Numbered from the stretch's first letter, positions 8,703-18,012 are shown. The stretch is 64,000 bases of DNA from Saccharibacillus brassicae (GCF_006542275.1 NZ_CP041217.1:4032501-4096500), one strand, 5' to 3'. The notes: generated by a model not told the origin, from the sequence alone. Translations and numbers: made by a program.

Positions 8703-8774
8703 CCCGCTGAATCCGCCTAACCCGCTGAATCCGCCTAACCCGCTGAATCCGCTTGGCCTGCTCAGCCCGCTCAA
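8703..8774. repeat. 18-bp tandem repeat, about four copies
   Basis: Units of CCCGCTGAATCCGCCTAA: two identical copies (8703-8738), a third with three changes at its end (8739-8756) and a decayed fourth (8757-8774). It lies just downstream of the minus-strand AraC gene, after its stop codon, so it is probably untranslated. Confidence 0.8.
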
Positions 8775-8797
8775 CCTCGCTAGCCTCGCTCCAGAGC

Positions 8798-9646
8798 TCA
8801 AGCCCGCCGGCTCAACCGAAAGCGCTCCGGCGTCGTGCGCTCCAGCTTGCGGAAGCAGTGGATAAAGTAGCTGCTTCGCGAAAAGCCGGACGCCGCCGCG
8901 ATTTCCTGGACGGTGAGCGAAGACGACATCAGCAGATGCTTGGCGTGCAGCACCCGCGATTCGAGCAGGTAAGCGCTCGGCGTGCGGCCCATAAGCTGAT
9001 GGAATTTGCGGCTGAAGTAAGGCACGCTGTAGCCCGTCAGGGCGGCGACCTCGCTCATGGACAGCGCAGCGTCCGTGCAGCGGCTGCGGATATGGTCGGC
9101 GGCCGCACGGATGCCCGGAATCGACGGATCGCTGGGCATCGCAAGCGGCGACGCCCGGTTGACGAGATGCAGCAGCAGCTCGTACAGCCGCGCCGACGCT
9201 TCCGCTTCCCGGTCGCGGTCGACAGACCGGCCGAGCCGAAGCAGCTCGTCCATGCAGAGCATGACCGCGGACAGGTCGGGCATGCGGAACAGCCACGGTT
9301 CGCCTAATCCGCGGCCGCCGAGCAGCCGGTCGGCGGACGGGCAGGCGAAATGGACCCAGCGGATGTTCCACGGATCGGCCGTGCCCGACGCGTAGCGCTG
9401 CGCGAGGCCGGGACCGTACAGAAAGCCGCAGCCCGCGCCCAGTTCGAACACGCCGTTCGAGGTATGGACGGTACCCGTGCCGCCGAGAATCAGATGCAGA
9501 TTGTACAGGCTGTTCAGCTGGAGGTCGTCGCTTCGGGCGGGCCGATCGACCGCGTGCGAAGGATGCTCGCTGTAGCCGCCGACGAAGTCCGGGTAACAGA
9601 GCAGATGCGGAGAAGAAGGCGTCGGGAAAAAGAGATGTTCCTGCAT
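8798..9646 (-). CDS. AraC family regulator, likely of the GH42 gene
   Basis: Regulator of 282 residues. The N-terminal cupin-type sugar-sensing domain (about residues 15-150, with LNSLYNLHLILGGTGTV and WVHFACP) is followed by a C-terminal AraC DNA-binding domain with the signatures LSMSEVAALTGYSVPYFSRKF and LTVQEIAAASGFSRSSYFIHCF. The ATG at 9646 follows AAAGGAG. It is divergent from a beta-galactosidase with 187 bases between the starts, a typical local-regulator arrangement, so galactoside-dependent activation of that gene is inferred. Confidence 0.88.
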   Translation of the reverse strand: MQEHLFFPTPSSPHLLCYPDFVGGYSEHPSHAVDRPARSDDLQLNSLYNLHLILGGTGTVHTSNGVFELGAGCGFLYGPGLAQRYASGTADPWNIRWVHFACPSADRLLGGRGLGEPWLFRMPDLSAVMLCMDELLRLGRSVDRDREAEASARLYELLLHLVNRASPLAMPSDPSIPGIRAAADHIRSRCTDAALSMSEVAALTGYSVPYFSRKFHQLMGRTPSAYLLESRVLHAKHLLMSSSLTVQEIAAASGFSRSSYFIHCFRKLERTTPERFRLSRRA

Positions 9647-9833
9647 GGTTGAGCTCCTTTGGAGTAGAAGAAATGAATGCTATGCCTGAACGGATTATAC
9701 CATCGCAAAGGGATGATCATAACGCCGTAATCGCAAAAAAATGGTATCGGCGCAAGAACCCGTTATATCGCATGAGGCCGAATCCGCTTACAATACAGGC
9801 AGGACTCATTAACGAAAACGGAGGAATATCCCG

Positions 9834-11891
9834 ATGGTCAAATCGATTCGCTTGAAGCAGCTGGAACTCGGCGTGTGCTATTACCCGGAACATTGGCAGG
9901 AAGAACTGTGGGAAGACGATTTCAGACGCATGCGCGAGCTGAAGATGTCGACGATCCGCGTCGGCGAATTCGCCTGGGCGCTGCTTGAGCCGCAAGAAGG
10001 CGTGTTCGAATTCGGCCTGTTCGACCGGGCGCTGGATGCCGCGCATCGCCACGGGCTCAAGGTCATTCTCGGCACGCCTACGGCAACGCCGCCCGCCTGG
10101 CTGACGCACAAGTATCCCGAAGTGCTCAACGCCGCGCAGGACGGGACGTTATACCGTCACGGCATGCGCCGCCATTATAACTACAACAGCCCCAAGTACC
10201 GGGAGCTGTGCGCGATCATTACCCGGGAAATGGCCGTGCATTTCCAAGACCATCCGGCGGTCGTCGGCTGGCAGCTCGACAACGAATTCAACTGCGAGAC
10301 GAACGTCTTCTACGCCGAAGCCGATCATGCCGCGTTCCGGGCATGGGCGCGCCGCAAATATGCCACGCTGGACGCGCTGAACGAAGCTTGGGGAACAGTC
10401 GTCTGGAGCCAGACGTATACCGATTGGGAGCAGGTACATCTGCCGCGCCCGACCGTGGCCGATTCGCCGAACCCGCATCTGGCGCTGGACGAGAAACGGT
10501 TCATCTCGGACAGCGTGCTGGAGTTCGCACAGATTCAGGCCGATATCGTGCGGGAAGCGGCTCCCGGCCATTACGTCACGACCAACGGCATGTTCGGGCA
10601 TCTGGACAGCCATGCGCTGACGGATTCGATGCTGGACTTTTTCTCGTACGATTCGTATCCGCAGTTCGCCAGCATTTCCGGGAGTACCGAAGCGAAGCCG
10701 CTGTCGGACCGCAAATGGAGCCTCAATCTGAGCGCCGTGCGCGACGTGTCGCCGAACTTCTGCGTCATGGAGCAGCAGGCGGGACCCGGCGGCTGGGTGA
10801 ACCGGATGAAGATGCCGTCTCCGCGTCCGGGGCAGATGCGGCTGTGGACGTATCAGTCGGTGCTGCACGGCGCCGATCTGGTCTTGTATTTCCGCTGGCG
10901 CACGGCGACGGTCGGCACGGAAATCTACTGGCACGGCTTGAACGACTATGCCAATCGTCCGAACCGCCGGGTGCGGGAAGCGGGCGAAGTCGGCCGGGAG
11001 TTTGCGGCGATCGGCAGGAAGATCGCAGGCACGACGTACCGGGCCGACGTGGCGATTGTGCGCGATTACGACAACGAATGGGACGGCGAATTCGACATCT
11101 GGCACGGTCCGCTGACCGGGCGCAGCACCCATGCCTGGTACAAGCAGCTTCAGTACCGGCATATTCCGGTCGATCTGGTCTACCTGCGGACGCAGGCCCA
11201 AGACCAACTGGCAGCGCTGCAAAAATACAAAGTGCTGATCTATCCGCATGCCGCGATTCTGACGCCGGAGACGGCCGAGCTGCTGAGCGCTTACGTCGAA
11301 AGCGGCGGGAAGCTGATCTTCGGCGCGCGCACGGGGTACAAGGACGAGCGGGGACAATGTCCAATGCAGCCGATGCCGGGACCGGTGGCGCAGCTGTGCG
11401 GGATTACGGTCGAAGAGTTTACGGCGATTACCGGCACGGCCGCAGCTCCGGCGCTGCGCTGGACGCAGGGCGGCAGCGGACCACAGGCTTGGGCCGAAGG
11501 GTTCAACGACATTTTGGCGGTGGAAGATCCGGCGGTCGAGGTGATGGCGGAATACGCGGAAGAGTATTACGCGGGCCGTCCGGCGCTGACGAAGCGCCGG
11601 CACGGCGCCGGCGAAGCGTGGTATTACGGAGCGGCTTTCAGCGAACCGGTCGTGGACGGTATCCTCGACCTGCTGGGCGTGCAGTCGCCGAGCGCGGACT
11701 GGCTGAGCGTGCCGGAACAGGTTGAGATCGGCATCCGGGCGGACGATCATCGCTCTTATGTGTTCCTGCTCAACTACGGAGAGGCTCCGGCGGCGATCGT
11801 GCTAAGCGAACGCCGGACCGAACTGCTGGGCGGAACGCAGATCGAAGGCCGGGTGGAGATTCCGGCTTACGGCGTCCTGATTTTGGAATAA
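9834..11891 (+). CDS. GH42 beta-galactosidase
   Basis: Cytoplasmic glycoside hydrolase of 685 residues. The start region LGVCYYPEHWQEELWEDDFRRM and TPTATPPAWL are typical of GH42. The acid/base Glu is in QLDNEFN at about residue 150 and the nucleophile Glu in CVMEQQAGP at about residue 313, both intact. The trimerisation domain (about 400-600) and short C-terminal beta domain (ending YGVLILE) are complete. Ribosome site GGAGG precedes the ATG at 9834. No signal peptide. Substrates in this family include lactose, galacto-oligosaccharides and galactan fragments; the exact one cannot be told. No transporter is adjacent. Confidence 0.93.
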   Translation: MVKSIRLKQLELGVCYYPEHWQEELWEDDFRRMRELKMSTIRVGEFAWALLEPQEGVFEFGLFDRALDAAHRHGLKVILGTPTATPPAWLTHKYPEVLNAAQDGTLYRHGMRRHYNYNSPKYRELCAIITREMAVHFQDHPAVVGWQLDNEFNCETNVFYAEADHAAFRAWARRKYATLDALNEAWGTVVWSQTYTDWEQVHLPRPTVADSPNPHLALDEKRFISDSVLEFAQIQADIVREAAPGHYVTTNGMFGHLDSHALTDSMLDFFSYDSYPQFASISGSTEAKPLSDRKWSLNLSAVRDVSPNFCVMEQQAGPGGWVNRMKMPSPRPGQMRLWTYQSVLHGADLVLYFRWRTATVGTEIYWHGLNDYANRPNRRVREAGEVGREFAAIGRKIAGTTYRADVAIVRDYDNEWDGEFDIWHGPLTGRSTHAWYKQLQYRHIPVDLVYLRTQAQDQLAALQKYKVLIYPHAAILTPETAELLSAYVESGGKLIFGARTGYKDERGQCPMQPMPGPVAQLCGITVEEFTAITGTAAAPALRWTQGGSGPQAWAEGFNDILAVEDPAVEVMAEYAEEYYAGRPALTKRRHGAGEAWYYGAAFSEPVVDGILDLLGVQSPSADWLSVPEQVEIGIRADDHRSYVFLLNYGEAPAAIVLSERRTELLGGTQIEGRVEIPAYGVLILE

Positions 11892-11932
11892 AGGCATTCT
11901 GCTGCCTGCGCTCGGCGTCGTCTTACACAAAT

Positions 11933-11978
11933 AAAAACCGAGAATGCCCGGCCGTTGGCGGGCGTTCCCGGTTTTTTT
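11933..11978 (+). terminator. Terminator after GH42 gene
   Basis: The stem AAAACCGAGAATGCCCG pairs imperfectly with CGGGCGTTCCCGGTTTT and is followed by a T-run. Confidence 0.75.
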
Positions 11979-12079
11979 ATTTTACGCCGACAGGACACGT
12001 CCCCTTTCGAAGAGAATGTGTTACAATAGTCCCTTTTAAAGGTATTGAGATAGAGAAGCAATCCGAAAGGTAGATGACA

Positions 12080-14299
12080 ATGAGCGGAATAGAAGAAAAT
12101 CCGGATACGTCCCATCCCTTGTTCGAAGAAGCGCAGCAAATTTACCGTTCTTTGTACATCTACAGCACGGAGGCGGTCTTTTTGCTGTATGCCGACGGAC
12201 GAATCGCGGACACCAATCCGAGCGGCGAACGGGTAAGCGGTTACGAGCGGTCGGAACTGCTGCGTACCCGATTCAGCAGTTACCTGCTGCCGACCGACCT
12301 GCGCCGGGCCCGACGAAGCTTTCGCAAAGTGCTGACGGAAGGGTGTCCCGAACAGGTCGGGTTTTCTTTTCGGTCGAAAACGGGCGGGCTCGTCACAGTC
12401 GACGCGAGGGTGGTGCCGGTGCTCAGGCAGGGCGAGGTGATCGGCCTGCTCGGCATATCGCGGGACATCACGCAGCAGGAGCAGGCCGTACAAATTTTGG
12501 ACGATCAGAACCGGGTGCTGGAGATGATCGCCAAATCGACGCCGCTGGAGGAGACGCTCGACAAGCTGCTGCGGATGACGGAATACCAGACGGGAGCGAA
12601 ATGTTCGATTTTGCGCTACGATCCGAAGCGCAACGCGCTGTTTCATCTGGCTGCGCCCAGCCTGCCTCGGGACTATTTGCGCACGATCGACGGCATCTCC
12701 GCGGATGAACGGGGCGGTTCGTGCGGGGCTTCCGTGCTGCGCAAAGAAATCGTGATCGTCGAAGATATCCAGAGCAGCGAAGTGTGGGAAAAATATCGGA
12801 CGGTAGCGCTCAAATACGATTTGCGCGCCAGTTGGTCGCTCCCGATGCTGGACAGCGAAGGCGAGGTGCTCGGGACGTTCGCCATGTATTACGAACAAGT
12901 CCGCCAGCCGACCGAAAAAGAATTGGAGCTGACCCGGAAAGTGTGTTATCTGGCGAGACTTGCGATCGAGCAGAGCCGTTCCGACGCAATGATCTACCGG
13001 ATGGCTTACCATGACAGCCTCACCGGCCTGCCGAACCGGCGCTTTTTCCAGGAAAAACTGAGCGAGACGATCCGGCAGGTGGAAGCGGACGGGCTCAAGC
13101 TGGCCCTCTTGTATCTGGATCTCGATCGCTTCAAAATGGTCAACGATTCGCTCGGCCACGGTTCGGGAGACGAGCTGCTCGTCGAAATCGCCCGGCGGCT
13201 CGCCGCTTCGCTCGGCCCGGACAAATTCGTGGCCCGGCACGGAGGCGACGAATTCGTCGTTCTGCTGATCGACGGGCAGGTGCCGGAGAGCGAACTTATC
13301 GCCCAGCGCCTTCTCGACATCTTTATTCGGCCGTTCGAGGTGGGCGGGTACGAACTGTTCGTCACGCCGAGCATCGGCATCAGCATCTACCCCGAGCACG
13401 GCGCGGACGCGGCGGCGCTGCTGCAAAACGCCGATGCCGCCATGTATGCCGCCAAAGAAGCCGGCAAAGACACGTATGCCGTCTACGACGCGCATAGCGA
13501 GACGCAGGACGGAGCGCGTATCCTGCTTGAGAACGACCTGCGCAAATCGCTCGAACGCCGCGAGCTGCAGCTGTTCTATCAGCCGCAGGTGTCGCTGTTT
13601 CCGACGCGGCGGATCGGGGCCGAAGCGCTGCTGCGCTGGCATCGCGGACAATCGGAATGGATCTCGCCGGGCGATTTCATTCCGCTTGCCGAAGAAACGG
13701 GCCTGATTCTCCAGATCGGCGAATGGGTCATTCGGGAAGCGTGTAGGCAGGGCAAGCAGTGGATCGATGCCGGGTACGAACCTTTTATTATGGCCGTCAA
13801 TTTGTCTCCGCGGCAGTTCAGGCAGTCCGGGCTGGTCGACCTTATCCGAAGCATTTTGCACGAGACGGGGTATCCGCCCGAATATTTGGAACTCGAAATT
13901 ACCGAAGGCATGACACTGGACGTGGAATCGGCTTCGGGCAAAATGCGGCAGCTGCGCGACCTCGGCGTCCAGATTTCGATCGACGATTTCGGTACGGGCT
14001 ACAGTTCGCTCAATTATCTGAAGCGCCTGCCGATCAGCCGGCTCAAAGTCGATCGCTCTTTCGTTCGCGACATCGAGACCGATCTGGGCGACCGCGATAT
14101 CGTCAAAGCGATTATCGCGATGGCGCATAACCTCAAGATTACGGTGATCGCCGAAGGCGTCGAGAACGAAGACCAGCTTGCTTTTCTGGAAGCGAACGGC
14201 TGCGACGAGATCCAGGGTTATCTGTTCGGGCGCCCGGTACCGCCGGACGAGTTCGAACGCGGAATGACGGTTCAGGGAACGGGCGGCCGCCACTCGTAA
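12080..14299 (+). CDS. PAS-GAF-GGDEF-EAL cyclic-di-GMP signalling protein
   Basis: Soluble sensor-type protein of about 739 residues. In order: PAS (about 25-135, AVFLLYADGRIADTNPSGERVSGYERSEL), GAF (about 145-295), GGDEF (about 310-470) and EAL (about 480-735). The diguanylate cyclase motif GGDEF is intact at about residue 387. The phosphodiesterase motifs EALLRW, ELEITEG, IDDFGTGYSSL and AEGVE are also intact, so both activities are possible; which dominates is not readable from sequence. An ATG at 12074 is also in frame but lies only three bases after AAAGG, so 12080 is preferred. No membrane segment. It stands alone in its transcription unit. Confidence 0.92.
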   Translation: MSGIEENPDTSHPLFEEAQQIYRSLYIYSTEAVFLLYADGRIADTNPSGERVSGYERSELLRTRFSSYLLPTDLRRARRSFRKVLTEGCPEQVGFSFRSKTGGLVTVDARVVPVLRQGEVIGLLGISRDITQQEQAVQILDDQNRVLEMIAKSTPLEETLDKLLRMTEYQTGAKCSILRYDPKRNALFHLAAPSLPRDYLRTIDGISADERGGSCGASVLRKEIVIVEDIQSSEVWEKYRTVALKYDLRASWSLPMLDSEGEVLGTFAMYYEQVRQPTEKELELTRKVCYLARLAIEQSRSDAMIYRMAYHDSLTGLPNRRFFQEKLSETIRQVEADGLKLALLYLDLDRFKMVNDSLGHGSGDELLVEIARRLAASLGPDKFVARHGGDEFVVLLIDGQVPESELIAQRLLDIFIRPFEVGGYELFVTPSIGISIYPEHGADAAALLQNADAAMYAAKEAGKDTYAVYDAHSETQDGARILLENDLRKSLERRELQLFYQPQVSLFPTRRIGAEALLRWHRGQSEWISPGDFIPLAEETGLILQIGEWVIREACRQGKQWIDAGYEPFIMAVNLSPRQFRQSGLVDLIRSILHETGYPPEYLELEITEGMTLDVESASGKMRQLRDLGVQISIDDFGTGYSSLNYLKRLPISRLKVDRSFVRDIETDLGDRDIVKAIIAMAHNLKITVIAEGVENEDQLAFLEANGCDEIQGYLFGRPVPPDEFERGMTVQGTGGRHS

Positions 14300-14441
14300 C
14301 GGAGACGTGGAGGCGGCAGCTGCACAAGCAGAGCACAAAAAATATTTTTTATGTAAGACAAATAAAGGAAGAAGCCCTCATGTTGGTGTATACTGGATCA
14401 TGCTGCGGCAAGCAAGCATTGGACATAGCGGAGGGGTTCGG

Positions 14442-15041
14442 TTGGCCAGAAGAAAAAGCAAAGCCAAACAGCAGGAAGAATTTTTGCAGGGAGTGATGGG
14501 ACTGTCGGCGGTCGTGCCGGGACTTGCGACGCTGCATTTCACGCAATCGTGGCAGATCGCGGCCGGCGTCGGCGCAGCCGGATTTATCGTGGCCGTCTTC
14601 ATCCTGATCAACGTCAGACTCGCGCGTTCGGCGCGGCTCAAGCGTTCCGGCATCGGCGAGATCGACCGGATGGACGGGGTCCGCTTCGAGCAGTATTTGG
14701 GCCATCTGTTCCGGTCGCAGGGCTTCAGAGCCGAAGTGACGCAGGCCCGGGGCGATTACGGCGCCGATCTGGTGCTGACGCAGGGCAATCGGCGGATCGT
14801 CGTGCAGGCCAAACGGTATACCAAAAACGTCGGGCTCAAAGCGGTGCAGGAAGTGCAGAGCGCCAAAGCGCATTACCGGGCGAACGAAGCGTGGGTCGTG
14901 ACCAACAGCCAGTACACGGAACAGGCGAAGAAGCTGGCCAGGTCCAACAACGTGCGGCTGATCGCGCGCGACGAACTGGTCGAGATGCTGCTGGCGATGA
15001 AGGCGGGAACCGCCGCGGCCGCCAAGCGAACGAGCGCTTAG
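14442..15041 (+). CDS. Membrane-anchored Mrr-type restriction endonuclease domain protein
   Basis: Protein of about 199 residues. Basic start (MARRKSKAK), then two hydrophobic segments (about residues 15-33 and 41-62), then a PD-(D/E)xK Mrr_cat nuclease domain (about 75-185). The nuclease residues are visible: Asp in GDYGADLVL and QAKRY carrying the catalytic Lys. Family members cleave modified DNA or act on nucleic acids at the membrane. The TTG start at 14442 follows GCGGAGGGG by seven bases; an in-frame extension from 14307 lacks a ribosome site. No methyltransferase is nearby, which fits a modification-dependent enzyme or a housekeeping nuclease. Confidence 0.8.
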   Translation: MARRKSKAKQQEEFLQGVMGLSAVVPGLATLHFTQSWQIAAGVGAAGFIVAVFILINVRLARSARLKRSGIGEIDRMDGVRFEQYLGHLFRSQGFRAEVTQARGDYGADLVLTQGNRRIVVQAKRYTKNVGLKAVQEVQSAKAHYRANEAWVVTNSQYTEQAKKLARSNNVRLIARDELVEMLLAMKAGTAAAAKRTSA

Positions 15042-15149
15042 GCCGTTGTTGGCGCAGGCCGGAACCTGTACGCAAACCGAAAAACCAAACGGATCGGATC
15101 AAGGATCGAGCATCCTGCTTCGGTCCTGTTTGCCGTTTCGCCGCATCGG

Positions 15150-15686
15150 TCAATGCTTGTCCCGATGACGCCTTACGCGTGCCACGTTGCCGCAAGTGTC
15201 GCTGCTGCACCATTGGCGCCTGCCGTTTTTCGTATCGTCGTAAAAGACCCACTTGCACACGCTGTTCCGGCATATTTTGACGCGCTGAATCCGGTTATCC
15301 GCACACAGGTTGGCAAATGACAAAGCCGTTTCGGCGAGAAAAGCGTCCCAGTTTTGTTCGGCGGGAACGTGATCCAACTTGTATTCGCCGTTTTGCCGGA
15401 TCAAACCCGGACGTCTGGGAGCACAAGCCATGTACGCGTTCAACCGATTCAACTGAGCGTCGGTGACCGGTTCGCCCGCGGTGGTCAAATCCAGCATGTC
15501 GCGCAGCAGCGCACGCAGATGCTTGAGCTGTTCGAGCTGCTTGGCGTCCGGCGCCGCATAAGCGTTCCAATCTTTCAAAAATGCCGAGAGCCAGCTTGTA
15601 TAATCCAATCGGTCTTCGGATCGGGTGCCCAGATGGTCGTACCACATCGAATTGACCACTTCCACCGCCAATAGGCGTTCGTCCAT
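15150..15686 (-). CDS. CGNR zinc-finger (ABATE domain) regulator
   Basis: Protein of 178 residues with an N-terminal ABATE-type stress-sensing region and a C-terminal CGNR zinc-finger, CRNSVCKWVFYDD to RQWCSSDTCGN, carrying four Cys ligands. The usual final CGNR reads CGNV here. Such proteins are presumed transcription regulators. A strong AGGAGGCGAATAAAG precedes the ATG at 15686. It is divergent from an MFS efflux gene; the 161-base gap contains repeated CATTAC/GTAATG words that may be its operators. Confidence 0.82.
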   Translation of the reverse strand: MDERLLAVEVVNSMWYDHLGTRSEDRLDYTSWLSAFLKDWNAYAAPDAKQLEQLKHLRALLRDMLDLTTAGEPVTDAQLNRLNAYMACAPRRPGLIRQNGEYKLDHVPAEQNWDAFLAETALSFANLCADNRIQRVKICRNSVCKWVFYDDTKNGRRQWCSSDTCGNVARVRRHRDKH

Positions 15687-15734
15687 CTTTATTCGCCTCC
15701 TTAAAATCGCCGTTGATTTTTATCAGTTTACCAT

Positions 15735-15834
15735 GTAATGTATAAAATTAAAATAAGGCATTACAATAAGGCATTAAATAGAGGTGTTATTTTTTTGCGG
15801 ATTTGTAATGGTTAAAGGTTAATTAAAACATTAC
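15735..15834. promoter_or_regulatory. Divergent promoter region with repeated CATTAC words
   Basis: An AT-rich gap between the CGNR regulator and the MFS gene. GTAATG occurs at 15735-15740 and 15805-15810, its complement CATTAC at 15759-15764 and 15829-15834, and a variant CATTAA at 15772-15777. Five related six-base words in 100 bases of otherwise GC-rich chromosome suggest operator half-sites. Confidence 0.45.
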
Positions 15835-15847
15835 GAGGGAGCGGCGT

Positions 15848-17122
15848 ATGAAAAAGAAAAAGATAGGGAAACAGACCGGATTGTCGGGCAATCGGGATTT
15901 TGCGGTATTCTGGTTCGGAGAGACGCTGGCCATGTTCGGAGGACGGATCACGCTGCTGGCGATTCCGTTTGTCGCCGCTTTGACGCTGGGCGCCACGCCG
16001 CTTCAGATGGGGATGCTCAACGCCGTACAGATTCTGCCTTATCTGCTCTTGACGCTGCCGGCAGGCGTGTGGATCGACCGTATGCGCAAACGACCGCTGA
16101 TGCTAACGGCTAATCTGGTCCGCGCTTTGCTGCTGTCGTTCATTCCTGCGGCGTACGCGCTCGACCTGCTCGGCATGGGCATGTTGTACGCGTGCGGATT
16201 TGGGATCGGGGCTTGCACGCTCGTATTCGACTTGGCGTATCAGTCTTATCTGCCTGCGCTGGTCGGAAGGAAAGACCTGGTAGAAGGAAACAGCAAACTG
16301 GAAATCAGCCGTTCGGCGGCCGAGATCGCCGGTCCCGGGTTGGCCGGGGCCTTGATCGGTATTCTGGCTGCTCCGTTTGCTCTTCTCGTGCATTCCGCCA
16401 TGCTGCTGATTTCCGCGGCATCCATAGGAAGGATCCGCCGGATCGAACGAAAGCCCGATCCGCGTTCATCGGAGCGAGGGATGCTGTTGTCCGAGATTCG
16501 GGAAGGTTTGGCGCTCATTTTTCGCAATCCTTATCTCAAAGCCATTGCGGGTGAAGCGACGACCTACAACTTTTTCAGTCAGGTGACCGGCGCCGTGCTG
16601 ATCTTGTATATCACTCGCGAACTGGGAATCGGGGCCGGGCCGCTCGGATTGATCATGGGCGCGGCCGGAGCCGGTTCGATTCTCGGTTCGCTGCTGGCCG
16701 GGCCTTTGGCGAAGCGGTTCCGATTGGGGCGGGCGATCTACGTCTCGATGCTGCTCGGCTGCGGCGCCCCGATGCTTGTCCTTTTGACGCACGGATCGGG
16801 TTTGCTTTCGGCGGTAATATTGTTCGTATCTTTTTTCTTCGGCGGGCTTGGGGTAGTGATCTCCAACATCCATGTCGTCAGCTTGAGGCAAACGGTAACT
16901 CCCGATCGCCTCCTCGGGCGCATGAACGCGAGTTACCGCTTCGTCGTGACGGGTGCCGCGCCGGTCGGATCGCTGCTGGGCGGCGTTCTCGGCAGTACGT
17001 TCGGGCTTCAAGCGACGCTGGCTATCGGAGCGGCCGGAACTTTGCTGGCGCTGCTGTGGGTCGTTTTCTCGCCGATTCCGAAATTGTCCGCCCTGCCGGA
17101 GCCGGCAGAAGGGGAAGGGTGA
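15848..17122 (+). CDS. MFS transporter, probable drug efflux
   Basis: Integral membrane protein of 424 residues with about twelve hydrophobic segments and the MFS loop motif WIDRMRKRPLM after the second segment. The family resemblance is to macrolide/enterobactin-type exporters (MFS_3): start FAVFWFGETLAMFGGRITLLAIPF, conserved LVEGNSKLEISRSAAEIAGPGLAGAL and LLGRMNASYRFVV. The ATG at 15848 follows GAGGGAG. The adjacent divergent CGNR regulator suggests inducible expression. The exported compound is unknown. Confidence 0.85.
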   Translation: MKKKKIGKQTGLSGNRDFAVFWFGETLAMFGGRITLLAIPFVAALTLGATPLQMGMLNAVQILPYLLLTLPAGVWIDRMRKRPLMLTANLVRALLLSFIPAAYALDLLGMGMLYACGFGIGACTLVFDLAYQSYLPALVGRKDLVEGNSKLEISRSAAEIAGPGLAGALIGILAAPFALLVHSAMLLISAASIGRIRRIERKPDPRSSERGMLLSEIREGLALIFRNPYLKAIAGEATTYNFFSQVTGAVLILYITRELGIGAGPLGLIMGAAGAGSILGSLLAGPLAKRFRLGRAIYVSMLLGCGAPMLVLLTHGSGLLSAVILFVSFFFGGLGVVISNIHVVSLRQTVTPDRLLGRMNASYRFVVTGAAPVGSLLGGVLGSTFGLQATLAIGAAGTLLALLWVVFSPIPKLSALPEPAEGEG

Positions 17123-17210
17123 GAGGAAGGGGCGATTCAGCCGGCTTCTACGACAACTTCGTCGCTGTGCCCTAGATAGGATCCCGTCGCCCGCGCCTTG
17201 AACTTCTTTG

Positions 17211-17246
17211 AATAGTAAAGACTATCGGCCGATATACTTCACTATT
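17211..17246. promoter_or_regulatory. Extended dyad upstream of GNAT gene
   Basis: A 36-base dyad: the perfect core TATCGGCCGATA at 17223-17234 is flanked by outer arms AATAGTAAAG and CTTCACTATT that are complementary at nine of ten positions. A TTGAAC at 17199-17204 could be a -35 box. No T-run follows, so an operator is more likely than a terminator. Confidence 0.4.
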
Positions 17247-17342
17247 TCCGTGTCTATGCAGGCCGATTCCGGGGTACACTGGAACAGCGAACACAATCGG
17301 CGCAGCCGATCCGGTAAACGGACAGAAATGGAGAGAATGGAC

Positions 17343-17855
17343 ATGACGATACAGTTGAGAAAAGCGGACGGTACAAACTTCAAAGCGCTGGAAAAGATTT
17401 ACGGATATTCGTTTCCCCAAGAAGAACAGATTACGTATCAGGTGCTGATTGACGTGAGCAACGATACGGATCATCTGTTCTATGCGATCTACGACGACGA
17501 AGCCTTGGTTGGGTTGAATTATCTGATTGTAAAAGAAGACCGGCTCTACGTGCTATATTTGGCAATTGCCGACGGTCACCAAAGCCAAGGCTACGGCAAA
17601 GCGGTCATCCGCGAAATCCTGCGCCGGTATCCCGATTATCGCATTTACCTGAATATCGAAGAAGTCGATGCCAAATACGCGAATTACACGCAGCGGGTGA
17701 AACGCAAAGATTTTTACCTGTCCTTGGGATTTGAATCGCAGCCCTATCTGTTTACCAATGAAAAAGGGGTCGTATTGGAGACGCTGGCCGTAAACGGGAC
17801 TATTGCGTATGAGGAAATGGAAGAGCTGTTCGCTTACTTCGTGCGGTTGGGCTGA
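17343..17855 (+). CDS. GNAT family N-acetyltransferase
   Basis: Protein of 170 residues with the GNAT fold: LYVLYLAIADGHQSQGYGKAVIREIL contains the acetyl-CoA pyrophosphate-binding Q/RxxGxG/A motif (QSQGYGKA) at about residue 80. C-terminal residues KRKDFYLSLGF match the family's closing segment. GGAGAG lies seven bases before the ATG at 17343; in-frame ATGs at 17328 and 17337 are weaker. It is a monocistronic gene after a dyad region. The substrate cannot be predicted. Confidence 0.85.
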   Translation: MTIQLRKADGTNFKALEKIYGYSFPQEEQITYQVLIDVSNDTDHLFYAIYDDEALVGLNYLIVKEDRLYVLYLAIADGHQSQGYGKAVIREILRRYPDYRIYLNIEEVDAKYANYTQRVKRKDFYLSLGFESQPYLFTNEKGVVLETLAVNGTIAYEEMEELFAYFVRLG

Positions 17856-17948
17856 CGGGAAAGCGTGGCTTCGCCTGATCGAAGGGTGGGTCCAAAGATT
17901 TTGCTTTCATGAGTGATGGAAATCGTCCGAAAAGCTAAAAAAAGCGTC

Positions 17949-17995
17949 AAAAAGCCTGTCCAAAGCGGCTGAATCCGCCCCGGACAGGCTTTTTT
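17949..17995. terminator. Bidirectional terminator between GNAT and LacI genes
   Basis: The stem AAAAGCCTGTCC pairs with GGACAGGCTTTT, with T-run on the plus strand and A-run on its other side. It serves the two convergent genes. Confidence 0.85.
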
Positions 17996-18012
17996 GGCGT
18001 TGCGCGAAGAGG

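Noticed and set aside
8586..8774. CRISPR array
   Set aside because: Units are directly tandem without spacers and too short.
11867..14338. 823-codon minus-strand frame over the GGDEF-EAL gene
   Set aside because: Shadow frame of a GC-rich gene without recognisable domains.
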